From Dipteris shenzhenensis (taxonomy: Eukaryota; Polypodiophyta; Polypodiopsida; Gleicheniales), in NCBI GenBank assembly GCA_047967505.1, contig CM106540.1: DNA of 64,000 bases; one strand, given 5' to 3'. Positions 39,201-51,800 of the stretch are shown here, in pieces (position 1 is the stretch's first letter; every line of letters begins with the position of its first letter). The position numbers were made by a program, and so were the translations under genes. The notes below the pieces were generated by a model. That model was not told the origin of the DNA. It did not search any database and was given only the letters and a program-made list of their open reading frames with translations.

Positions 39201-41555
39201 CTCTGCCTCCCCTTCGTAGTGATATGCTTTTCCCTCCGTGCGTTTGGTAGAATGGGCAGAGCTGAGCACTTCTTTTGCTGGTCGAATTTGCAAAAGTGGC
39301 TTTTTCTGGACCTTTTTGCTTCTACCGCCTCCTGGGCCTCTCCTCTTGCAAAGCTACAGCTTTCTGTTGAATTTCGAGTGGTCCCACGCGCTGGTTGACT
39401 GGTTTTTCTCAATTTTGGAGGACTTTCCGGCGATGAAACTTCTCCAAAACCTTCTCAATGCATTCCTCTCTGAAGCACGCTTCTTTTGAGCCCAAGAACT
39501 CCTACTTCTTCGCGACAGAAGTGCTTCTTTTCGCATTTTTCAGTGGAATTCTTGCTGGTCGGCTCTTGTAAATGCTCTTTCTTCATGCCTTTGCACTCCT
39601 CTTTGGCTGAGAATGCAATTGGGCATTGGCTACTATGTCCTCTTGGCAATTGAGGACTTGGTTCAAGTTTTCAGGGCTTAGTGAGTTGTGATTTTGCTAC
39701 TGCAATTTCTTTTTGCCATAAGCTATTGGTTGGCCTCGTGTGCCGCCTCTTTCTTGGCTCACAGGTACCCAGGCAGTGCTACATTAGTCATTCTTTGGTT
39801 GGGTACTTTGCTGATTTTATTTTGGAGCTTTGAAAAGCTTTGTGAATGCCACTGGAAACCACTCAAAGAGAGTGTAGCTGGGGTGCAGTGTGATTGCATT
39901 TGGACAGCCAATGGAATTGCACTCGGAAAAGAGAATGCCTTTGGGTTGAGCCTATGGGTTAAGTGCACTTATGTGATGGTGTTCTATGCTTGAAAGCCTT
40001 GCGAAGGCTTAGTGAATTGGGGCTGCGTGCTCAGTTGCAGGGAAGGTCTCCCAGATGCAACTTGTAATCATTTCATTGTAAAATATAAAGAAATACCGAA
40101 AGGGGCGCCACGGTGTTTGGGGCCAATCGGGTGCACTTGTCTATGTCTGTTGAGTAGGGGCATTCTAGCCTCCATCCCTTTTTCAGTGGTTTTGTTTGTG
40201 AACAAATGGGTAGATGCCAAATGGTGATCATGCAATGGTTAATGGTTGTGATATATGCTTTGTGAGCTGTAAATAAGTGCTGAAGTGATTAAAGGTTTAG
40301 TTCCACTGCCATCTGAGTGATTCGAGGCCGGTTTCATGCTCCCCTTAGATGTAAGCTCCAATGAGCTGAATAACTTCCTGCAAGAAGTGATGTACTTGCT
40401 AGCACCACTATCAAAGAACCAAGCATCACGAATATCTGAAACTGCCATACAAGCATCACGAACATCAGGTTTATACTGACATGTAACCAAGAAAGCCCAA
40501 TGGTGGTCTTGTGCGAAATTAGTAGACTCGTGTCGATCTTCTGCACTAGAAGAACCGGATACTACAAGACCAGACTCTTTCTTTTTCTTTTCAAATGCTA
40601 GGCGCTTCTTGCATTCAGAAATATCATGCCCAGGTCTCTTGCAATAGTTACATCTATTCTTCTTTTTGTTATCCCCTGAAGAAGAGGCACCATGGGAATG
40701 ATCAGCATGGGAATGAGAGGGCTTTCCATCTGAAACCTTGCCTTTACCTTTGTGTTTATGATGGGCAGCAAATGCTTGTTCACTAGCCATAGTAGCATTG
40801 CGATTCACACGACTTTGCTCCTCCTGAAGAAGAAGAGCAACAAGCTGGTCAAATGAGAAATGATTCACACGACTTTGCTCCTCCTGAAGGGATGCCAAGT
40901 GAGGAGGGAAGGTCTCAAAGAGAAGTCTCCGGATCAATTCTGCAGCTCCAAATGGCTCCAAACATTGGCACGCAGCTCGAGGCAGTTCCAAAATGCTGGC
41001 ACGCGGCTCGAGGCAGCTCTAAAATGCTGAGAAACTTGAAAAACGATTGGCGTGCATCCCGAGGCAGCTCTCGTATTGTAGTAAATGCTTGCTGATGCAG
41101 TCTGTACTGCAATAAATGCTTGCTGACGCAGTGTACGGAATTTTTTGACGTGATTGTACGGAATTTCTGATGCAATTTCTGACAAGTCCGTACGGATGTA
41201 CGGGGATTTCTGACAGGTCCGTACAGTTAGGTTTTTGTTGCAGAAATTGCTCAGATTTTCTCCAAATTTTAGGTTTTTGCTGCAGAAATTGCTCACAATA
41301 TGGAATTCTGATACGCAGTACAAATTTCTGACTGTACTGAATTCTGACATACAGTACAGATTTCTGACATGCAGTACGGGATTTCTGACACAGTACGGAT
41401 GGGCTGACAGAAAATCATACGGGAAAAAACGTTAGTGTACGGACGAGCAGCTGCAGCGTGGGAGCACGTGGGCTGGTGCGGGAACCAAGAAAGGGTGCAG
41501 GAAGCCCTAAACAAAGGGCGTGCAGGGTGCTGGCTGCAAGCAAGTCTCCTCCATG

Positions 41556-41586
<31 letters not shown>

Positions 41587-44500
41587 TCTCAGAGTTTGCA
41601 AATCATTCGGACTCTCCTATGCACGGGCTTCCATGATAGGTGCTCCAATTTGAAGGCAGTGCTCACGAGCACCTTTACTCACTTGTTTTGGTTTCAGAAT
41701 TGAATTTGTTCTTGCTCCTCGCACGCTTCCCTATATATTTATTGAACTACCAAAGGTGATTTGATAGTTGGCATTCATGAAGACTGTTGTGGTGGAAAAC
41801 TACAAGGCCATGTGGAGAGCATGATCGTTCGCATTCAAAATACCGGGAAGAAGAAAGATGTCTGCCTAATGATTTTTCCCCAGTTTGTCTCTCTGATCAG
41901 TTTATACACTTCTAAAATTACAGGAGTTCCCTCTGCCAGTTTTTAATAAGGGCTCTGGCTCCACTTCTCGTAAGCTGACACTTTGAGAACGAGAAAGAGG
42001 AGCAGAAGTTCTGCTTAACTGTCTTCCCATTTCAGCCTTAAGCGTCCTTCTGAAAAGGCATATAATTCAACTAATGGAGAAGATAATGTTGTGTAAATCC
42101 ACTGTAACTAGAGCCCAGGGTGGACAAGCTCCCTTGTTTCATCACTAGTTTTTCCCTCGCTGCTTCAATTCATCTGAGAGGAAGGGAATCATCTTAATAA
42201 CATCCTCAGTTTTAATCTTACTTGACAGTCTCTGAGCATTGTTATGTAGAGAGACATTTCAACTGCCATTAATGTGAACACGTTTTTTCTATGGTAGAGT
42301 TGGCACTAGTAACCTACCATGCAGTTGGAAATTTTGGTCAGATTTTTATTCTCTCATTTGCTTCTGTTGGCAGTGATAACAGCATGATCAGAATGGATAA
42401 GCTTGAGCATTATATAAGAGAGGATCTAAACAAGAGCTCACGGAGGGCCATGGTTGTCCTCAAACCTCTCAAGGTGAGCTGCCGCCGAGCTCACGTGTGC
42501 ATACTGAGGATGGCAGGAAGAACTTTATTGAATGAAGTAGTCTCAGTCGTTGGTCACAGTTGGGAAGCTTTATTTGTCATATGATCTGTGCAGGTTATCA
42601 TTAAGAATTTAGATGCAAAGACAGTAATGAATTTGCCAGCCAAGTTCTGGCCTGATGCAAGTGATATTGATGCTGGAGCATATTATCAGGTAATTTTAGA
42701 TTAACAGAACTCAGTGCGTGTTGGTTTGCCAATTGTAATGTCATCATGGTTTTTGTAAGAGGTTTGTTACATTTTAATTTGGATACAGGTACCTTTCAGC
42801 CGGGTTGTATATATAGAATCTGCGGATTTCCGGGCAAAGGATTCCAAAGATTACTATGGTCTTGCTCCTGGCAAGACTGTAATGCTAAGGTATAATATGG
42901 CTCTTATATTAAACAGATGTTACACTAATAGAATTTTATAATGACATTATCTTGAGGCGATCATTCAAATTCTTTCAGGTATGCGTACCCTATCAAATGT
43001 GTGGATGTCATATATGCTGAAGATCAGAACACTGTGATTGAGCTTCATGCAGAGTATGATCCTGCAAAGAGTACTAAACCCAAGGTCTGAAAGCAATTTC
43101 TGTGGAGAGTGATGTTTTTTCCAGGATTCAGGATAGATGAAGCTACACCTTTTTTCTTGCACAAATTTAGGCCCTTGCTCTAGCTCCTTTTAATAGTATA
43201 GTTTGGCAGGGGGTCATACATTGGGTTGCTGAGCCTTCCTGTGGGGTAAATCCCCTAAAGTTGGAGGTGCGAATGTTTGAAAAGCTGTTCCTTTCTGAGG
43301 TGAGCTCAATTTCCACCCATTGTAGGTCTGGTAAAATTCTTATTCAAACAATGTTACAGTAATGTCCATAGGTTCACTTGTCAAAAAAAAAAGAGCATTA
43401 ATTTGTCTATGTCATGTGATTGCAGAATCCGAGTGAGTTGGAGGATTGGCTTGCAGACATAAATCCAAATTCAAAAAATATAGTTTCCGAGGCTTTGGCT
43501 GTGCCAATTTTGAGGCCAGCAAAGGTTGGAGAACGGTTCCAGTTTGAGCGACTAGGTAACAAAGAGTACATCTGTTCCTGCTCATTGCAAGGCATGTTTT
43601 TGTTGCAGTAAACAAAATTAAATGGTTTTGTCAGGTGGGTCATGATGGTTTGGAAAATAATCTGAAATTGGCCAGTGCATTTGAAATTACACTGTGTCTG
43701 CAACTAAGATCCTCTTCATCAACCACATGCTAGGAACTGAACCATAGATTGCATCATCTGAAACTCACGATCCAACCATAGAGCAATCTGCAGCCCTGAG
43801 CACGAAAGGTCAAGGGGAAGACACATGGTCTAACCCTAGGTAAAAAGACCTCTCGCGTCCTATACGACTGAGCCGCATCGACGAGGGATGTGCCGAAATG
43901 GAGGGCTATGGCAAGCAATGGAAGCTCAAAAATGGAGGAGAGAAGACAAAAACTGAGATGCTGTAATGAATTGCTGCAAAACTGGGAGTGGAGGCTCAAG
44001 AGAGAGCCAACATAACATAACCCTAGGGCTAAATGCCCTAACTAGACTATGTGTCCTAACTATCCTAAGTGGTGGTACTGTACTAACTATACCAACTGAC
44101 CTAACTGATTGTAAGTAGGCCTACAAGAAGGAATGAGTGGCACCTATGGATAGCCCATGGAATGGCCTACATCAACCTAGCTTGTTAAATACGGAAACCG
44201 GCCTTCATTCTCGTAAAGGGCAGTAAACCATAACTAACTTGCATACATTTCACTTACATCCATTAGTCATCAATTACAGCCACTTCAACACTTATTACAG
44301 CCACTTAGAGCTGGCAACGATAAGCAAAACAAATTCTCTGGCAAGCTGACATCAGCAAATTTTCTCTTACAAGCTGCTCTAGGAATCCACACAAACAAAC
44401 TAGGCACTATCCAGCATCAATCCCTCTAGCACATAAGTTTGCACCCAACCCGGAGCAGTTTCCAACAACTAGCCTCAGCCACACAGCTCTACCCAAGCTA

Positions 44501-45755
44501 TTACCCATGCCAATCCTTTGTTGTCTAGATGTGGATATTATAGTTGACCGGAATACAGAAGGAGGTCCTCAATGTACAAACGGGTAGTGAATTCCATATA
44601 CTGTCCAAAGCTGACACACAGCCCTAGATCTAGCAACCAACTTACAGGTTCAGGGGAAAACATGAGAGAAAGATTCCATCCCAGAAGGGCTCACCCTTGT
44701 ACTTTGCTTCCCTGGCAATTCCACTATCCAATCCAATAATTGGCTACAATTTGCATCCAATTCCAGTGCACATAGCACCCAACTTCCAAGGCAAGGCTAA
44801 GGCATTCACCATTGTTTGTGTCCAACTGTGAGTGGCATTGTATTTCACAAATCCCAGAAATGCTCAAGTGACCACAAGGCATGGAAGCAATCACATCGCT
44901 ATCCCTCTGGCACCCATCTAGGCACACCCTTTGTGATTGGGTGATTGTCAAGCCTGAGTGGCCAGGGGAGATGAACAACCAAAAGAGCAAGAACAAGCTA
45001 AAAAATGACTAATGAAGTCAAAAGGAAGGTCAGAATGACCGTACCTATTGTCCTTGGAAGAGGCGAGCTCTACCCTGGCACCTATCCTCTCTCCAGGATC
45101 CAAGCAAGCACTGATGACCCTCAATCCCAATGGAGTCGAAACACATAGCAGCAGCAACGGTTCGAGGAGCAACTCACCTTCTTTTCACACAAACCCTACG
45201 CTGGGCTGCACCCCTAGGGGTTAGCTTTAACAAAGGGGTTTTCTCATATTAATGCAGGTAAATATGGAGTTTCCCAAGACGAAGTTGTTCGTCTCTACCC
45301 CGACTAGCAAGCCTTCGTACTCCTCCATTGCAGCAACACCTAGCCCCTATGCATTGACATTCAAAAGAAGGATTGGATCAGACCCAAAGGAACAAATCTA
45401 CTACCTACAGCATCCCGAGACAGTTTCCCTTGCTGTGCGGGCCTCCTAGGCACTCATTTCAAGGCATTTCTGCTGCTAAACGGGCTGGTCTCTCTCCAGC
45501 TGGTCAATTTCTCCTGCTGTCCTCCTACCTTGTGCTTCTGATGCCCCCTGGAGGTGTTCCAACCTAAAACAGAGCACCTAAGAGCTGGTTGAAGGAATCT
45601 AGAACTGGTTCAAGCATATTTGCTGCTGAAAGAGGACGAGTGAGGGTGGAGTGGAGGCTGATGGAGGGCTAGTAGGGGCTGATGGGGAGCTAGCGGAGGG
45701 CTAGTGGAGGTGGAGCAGGGAGCTAGTGGGGGTAGACGGAGGGCTAACGGAGGTG

Positions 45756-45808
<53 letters not shown>

Positions 45809-48800
45809 CTCAAAATGTGTGTCGGGAGAGAGAAGAGGCGTGATAATCCGTATAAATGAAGAGAATCACTCAAAGGTTGAGTGTAGGGGGAGAGAGCGGT
45901 GCATGCAAGACCATGCACCTTGGGGGATGCCACATGGCTCATTAAAGCCCCTAACCCTCCTTACCAATGACAGTGGTGGTTTGCCCCCATAGTAAATCTC
46001 TACCTCTTTTATCAATGAAACCTTGGTTTCCTTGGGCCCAACATTTAGACCCCTTTTAGCCTTGCCCTAACCTAGCATTTGGACCTAGTGGGTGCTCTTT
46101 GAACTGGACTAGGGAGTTCTAGGAAGTTGGCGCTTCCTCTAGGCCAGTTCCTCGTGGCCAAAATGTATTGGTTTTGTTGCACATTGAAATTCACGTCCCC
46201 ATGACAGATACTAGCATGCCTCTAGTAGGAAACAAGTCCATCTCTTGATCAAACTCCCCAATACTAAGCCCCTATACCAATATAAGCCACAATCCATGGC
46301 TATAATTAGCTTATTGGCTCTATTCCCTTCTTGACCGTCATCTAGAAATACCGCTCTAGCTAGGATTACTTAACCTAACCTCGTAACTTCACCCACCAGG
46401 GTCTCCTTGACCCAGGCTAGCTCCTTGGAGTATTTAGGTCCTCGAATATAATGTCAAGGAAGCTTTCCTTTAAGTTATCAACTTTCTCCCAAGTTGAATC
46501 TTCATCTAGCTTAGCTTTCCAGTTAATATAATACTTGATAGTAATTCTATTCCAGAGTTGTTCGGTCTTTTATCTAGAACCTTGTTAGGCTCATGTGGAA
46601 CATAGGTCATTCCTCCAACTCTATTAATTCTTTAGGAGATGTTAAACCGTCTCCATCTTCGTGTTTCTCCTTGAGCTTGCTCGCATGGAAAGCTGGATGA
46701 AACCGTATCATTGCAAGTTAATATTTTGCTGGAAGCACATATTCCTCAAAATCTAGGATAAGGACATTCCAACACCACGACCCCCGTCAGTAAGCCCTCT
46801 TACTCCGACATTGCAGCAACACCCAGTCCCTATGCTTTGACCTACGGGAAAAGGATCGGATTAGACCCTCAGGAGCACATTTACCACTTGGAGCATGAAG
46901 TCAGAGAGCTCAGGCTGCTAGCTGTAGCTCTTAGCAGAAAGGTGAACGAGATGGAGAACAAAGGCAAGCAAGAAATTATTGCAGAAGCTTTGCATGTCTC
47001 AAAAAGGAAATACCACAAGTAGAGTGATATCAGTTGTGTCTCCCAAACAGGAATGCAAGTACAAGTGTTTTTCAAGAAGAGAGCGGGAAGAATTAAGATT
47101 CTTCGATAGACAGACAAGTTGAAGGGCACAAGGATTTGGATCTCTGAGGAACTCACCTTAACTCAGCTCAAGCAGAGGAGTGTCGAGCTCACCAAAATGA
47201 AAGATGCACATAAAGCTGAAAAATGGGCTGTGTATTGAGATGGAACAACACTAATTAAAGATTTCAAATCTAAACCTAAAGATGCTCAGTCTTAAATTGA
47301 TGTTATGAAGGCCACTTCTATTAGTTTTATAGTCCTAGTATGTATTGGTGTGATATAATAATTCCCATCTTGGCAAATACAAGTCCCCTGGCTGGGATGG
47401 TCTTACGGTGGAATTTTATATTTCTTTTTGGGATGATTTGAAAGATGTTCTATTACAAATGATCAATGTTGCCTGGCAAGAAAATCAATTGCCACGCCTT
47501 TGGAAGCATGGCATAATTAAACTTGTGCCCAAAAAACATCTTTGTGATCATATGTCAGATTGGAGGCCTATTACTTTGATGCCTGTAGTTTACAAACTCA
47601 TTGCCAAAATGATCGTGTATAGGGTTCATGGGATACTGAATGCGGGCCTTCATCCTCATCAGTATGGGTTTGTGCCACGAAGACAAATCTATGACAATAT
47701 CTCCAATGCATTGACTGCAATTGAATATGCTAAGTACTCGAATCAAGATGTGCTCATATTGCAGGTAGATATTACTAAGGCATTTGACACTGTACAATGG
47801 GATTTTATCTCTCAAACCATGACAAAGCTGGGTTTTGGTCCCAAGATAGCAAATGCAATTTATTGGCTTTATTCTGGATCTACTTCCCAGTGCATTCTCG
47901 GAAGTCATCTATCTCGGTCATGGATATTGGGTAGATCCGTCCGACAGGGCTGCCCCCTTAGTGCTCTTTTCTATGCCATTGCGACTCATCCCCTATTGAT
48001 GTATCTTGATCATCTTACAAGCACAGGACATATGACTGGTCTTAAAATCCCTGGGGCTGCATCTTTTTTGGCACAGGCATACGCTGATGATTCCTTCTTT
48101 ATGCCACAGAACTCTCCTCGGGAAGTCAGCATGCTTATGACCACATTATCATTGTATGGATTAGCAGCGGGATTGCATGTCAACTTTGACAAATCCAAAT
48201 TGCTTCCACTGAAACAATGTGACTGGCATTCTATTCTCTGGCCTGGTCAGATAGTGCATTCCAAAGATGTAGTCAGGCATTTGGGATATCCTATAGGATG
48301 GCATATTACCAGGAAGCAGCAGCTAAAATGGATCTTCCAAAGACTTCAACATAAATTGGAATATTGGAAAATTTCTACTTGGCCACTTCATGTCAGGCTC
48401 AGAATAGTACAGTCTATTGTAATGTCTTATGTTCAGTTCTTTTTGCCTTTGTTACATTGGTCCTCCAGAGATATCTCAGCCTCTATGTCTCAAGCTATGG
48501 AGCTGTTATGGAAGACAAAAACTGCTGTGAAAGCATTGAGACTGCTGAAGATGGAAATGGTATGTTCCCCTAGGATGCATGGAGGACTTAATGTTCTAAA
48601 TATCAGATATCATGTACTTGCAAGGAAGGCGACTATGCTCCATACCTTTTTCCGTCAAAAACAGCCATGGACTTGTATGATCGCATCCATGTGTGTCAAC
48701 ATGAGGACAACTGCTTATGGCCATTGGACTACTGATCATTGGGAGGTTGTCATTGGGAGATTTGTAGGGAAGATTCCTGGATGCCCTTTCTCTACTGCTC

Positions 48801-51800
48801 TGATATTGGACTGGAAACAAGTGCTTTCTAAAGTAAAATGGGCTCCTGATAATCATTCGGGGACAAACTCAATGAGGAAAGAAAGTATTCATTGGAGTGC
48901 CATCTTTGACATTCCACTTGCTTTACAGGAACCGGTTCGGGCATATAATCTCATGAAATTGGGAATTAGATACATCAATGATGTGGTAGATGATCACGGC
49001 TATGTCTTATCTTTTCCTCAGGCCACTGTCTCTTATGCTTTGGGAATGCATCACAGATTGATATGGAAGAAAATTGCTGATCTCTTGCATCCTTTTCTAC
49101 CTATTCCCCCTGTGGCTGACACAGACAGGCTTATGGATTGGCAAGTGTACCCCTCTGCTACATGCTCTCGTCCTATTCCTCTGTCTGTTTTGACCTCCAT
49201 CAAAGTCCACAAACTTCTTCAACTTGCCCCTTGGATTCATCAATATGCTAATACTCTATGGCATATCAAGGAGCCCCTTTCATGGTGGCGGAAGAATCTC
49301 CGACTATTATGGAGGTGTAAAATGCCTTTGAAACAAAGACTCTTTCTTTGGAGATGCATGACCGGCACATTGTCAGTGGGAATCACACTTGCCAAACGTC
49401 ACATTGCACCACCCACGTGTTTACGGTGTCACGCTCCTTCAGAGACTGTCCCTCATTTGCTTTGGCATTGCCCGTCTACTCGGAATCTCCTTGGGAAAAT
49501 TTCAAATCATCTTCGCCTCCGTTTCCCGAGTCACATATTTGGGAAACATTTTTGGCTATTTGGCAGATTTAGGAGGCTTTTATCTCAATACTCACTCTTT
49601 CTCTCATGGGTGAGATATTGGGCTCTTTGGACAATCTGGGAAGAGCACAATTTGGCATACTTGGGACGCCAGTTTCAAAAGTCATATGAATCTTTTAGAG
49701 CCTCATTGCGACAATCTTTATATGATGCCTGCCATGAGGATGATATGCATGCATCTTGCATTGAGCTTTTCTTTTTATGCTTCTGATCTGTGGGATACTC
49801 TCCATTCTTGGAGACTTCCGCTCTTGTAAAGTTATGACAATATAAATACAGTGCACTGGATTTTACCCAAAAAAAAGTGTGTGTTTTCCAGCTACATGTA
49901 TTTTGACATATCCCATTTTGGGATAGTTACTTGTAATATAATCCAAAGAAGATTTCACCCAAAAAAATGTATGTGTGTGTGTGTGTTTATATTTCTTTCT
50001 GGGATGATTTGAAAGATGTCCTTTTACAAATGATCAATGTTGCCTGGCAAGAAAATCACTTGCCGCACCTTTGGAAGCATGGCATAATCAAACTTGTGCC
50101 CAAAAAACATCTGTGTGACCATATGTCAGATTGGAGGCCTATTACTTTGATGCCTGTAGTTTACAAACTCATTGCCAAAATGATTGTGTATAGGCTTCAT
50201 GGGATGCTGAATGCGGGCCTTCATCCTCATCAGTATGGGTTTGTGTCGCGAAGACAAATCCATGATAATATCTCCAATGCATTGACTGCAATTGAATATG
50301 CTAAGTACTCGCATCAAGATGTGCTCATATTGCAGGTAGATATCACTAAGGCATTTGACACTGTTCAATGGGATTTTATCTCTCAAATCATGACAAAGTT
50401 GGGCTTTGGTCCCAAGATAGCAAATGCAATTTATTGCCTTTATTCTGGCTCTACTTCTCAGTGCATTCTTGGGGGTCATCTATCTCGGTCATGGACACCG
50501 AGTAGATCAATTAGACAGGGCTGCCCTCTTAGTGCTCTCTTCTATGCCATTGCGACCTATCCCCTCTTGATGTATCTTGATCATCTTACAAACACAGGAC
50601 AGATGATTGGTCTTAAAATCCCTGGGGCTGCATCTTTTTTGGCATAGGCATATGCTGATGATTTTTTCTTTATGCCACAGAACTCTCCCCGGAAAGTTCA
50701 CATGCTAATGACCACACTATCATTGTATGGATTAGCAGTGGGATTGCATGTCAACTTTGACAAATCTAAATTGCTTCCCCTGAAACAATGTGACTGGCAT
50801 TCTATTCTCCGGCCAGGTCATGTAGTGCATTCCAAAGATGTAGTCATGCATTTGGGATATCCTATAGGATGGCATATCACCAAGAAGCAGCAGTTAAAAT
50901 GGATCTTCCAAAGACTTCAACATAAACTGGAATATTGGAAAATTTCTACTTGGCCACTTCATGTCATGCTCAGAATAGTATAGTCCATTGTAATGTCCTA
51001 TGTTCAGTTCTTTTTGCCTTTGCTACATTGGTCCTCCAGAGATATTTCAACCTTTATGTGGAGCTGTTAAGGAGGACAAAAACTGCTGTGAAAGCATTGA
51101 GACTGATGAAGATGGAAATGGTGTGCTCTCCTAGGATGCATGGGGGACTCAATGTTCTCAATATAAGATATCATGTACTTGCAAGGAAGGCGACTATGCT
51201 CCATACTTTTTTTCGTCAACAACAGCCATGGACTTGTATGATAGCATCCATGTGTGTCAACATGAGGACATCTGCTTATGGCCATTGGACTACTGATCAT
51301 TGGGAGGTTGCCATTGGGAGATTTGTAGGGATTCATGGCTGCCCTTTCTCTACTGCTCTGATACTTGACTGGAAACAAGTACTTTCCAAGGTCAAATGGG
51401 CTCCTGATAATTACTCGGGAACAAACTCAATGAGGAAAGAAAGTCTTCATTGGAGTGCCATCTTTGACATTCCACTTGCTTTACAGGAACCTGTTCGGGC
51501 ATCTAATCTCATGAAATTGGGAATTAGATACATCAATGATGTGGTAGATGATCAGGGTTATGTCTTATCTTTTCCTCAGGCCACCTCCTATGCATTGGGA
51601 ATCCATAATAGGTCGATATGGAAGAAAATTGCTGATCTGTTACATCCTCTTCTACCTGTTTCTCCTGTGGCTGACACAGACAGGCTTATGGATTGGCAAT
51701 TGCAACCCTCTGCTACATGCTCTCATCCTGTTCCTCTGCCTGCTTTGACCTCCATCAAAGCCTACAAGCTTCTTCAGCCTGCTCCATGCATTCAGCAATA

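Larger units (their letters stand above)
9876..42373 (+). other. GlnRS intron 4, 32,498 bp
   Basis: The donor after AGAAG at 9875 and the acceptor ctgttggcag at 42373 bracket a 32.5-kb intron. The split codon AG|T plus DNSMIRMD restores the family's ITRSDNSM.R.D motif, which supports the exact junction. It contains LINE-B, LINE-A, copia, gypsy and hAT elements, described separately. Confidence 0.9.

Noticed and set aside
43909-44171. Missing 5' LTR of the intron-4 copia element
   Set aside because: GlnRS exons 5-10 lie between it and the copia body, so it must be a separate insertion.
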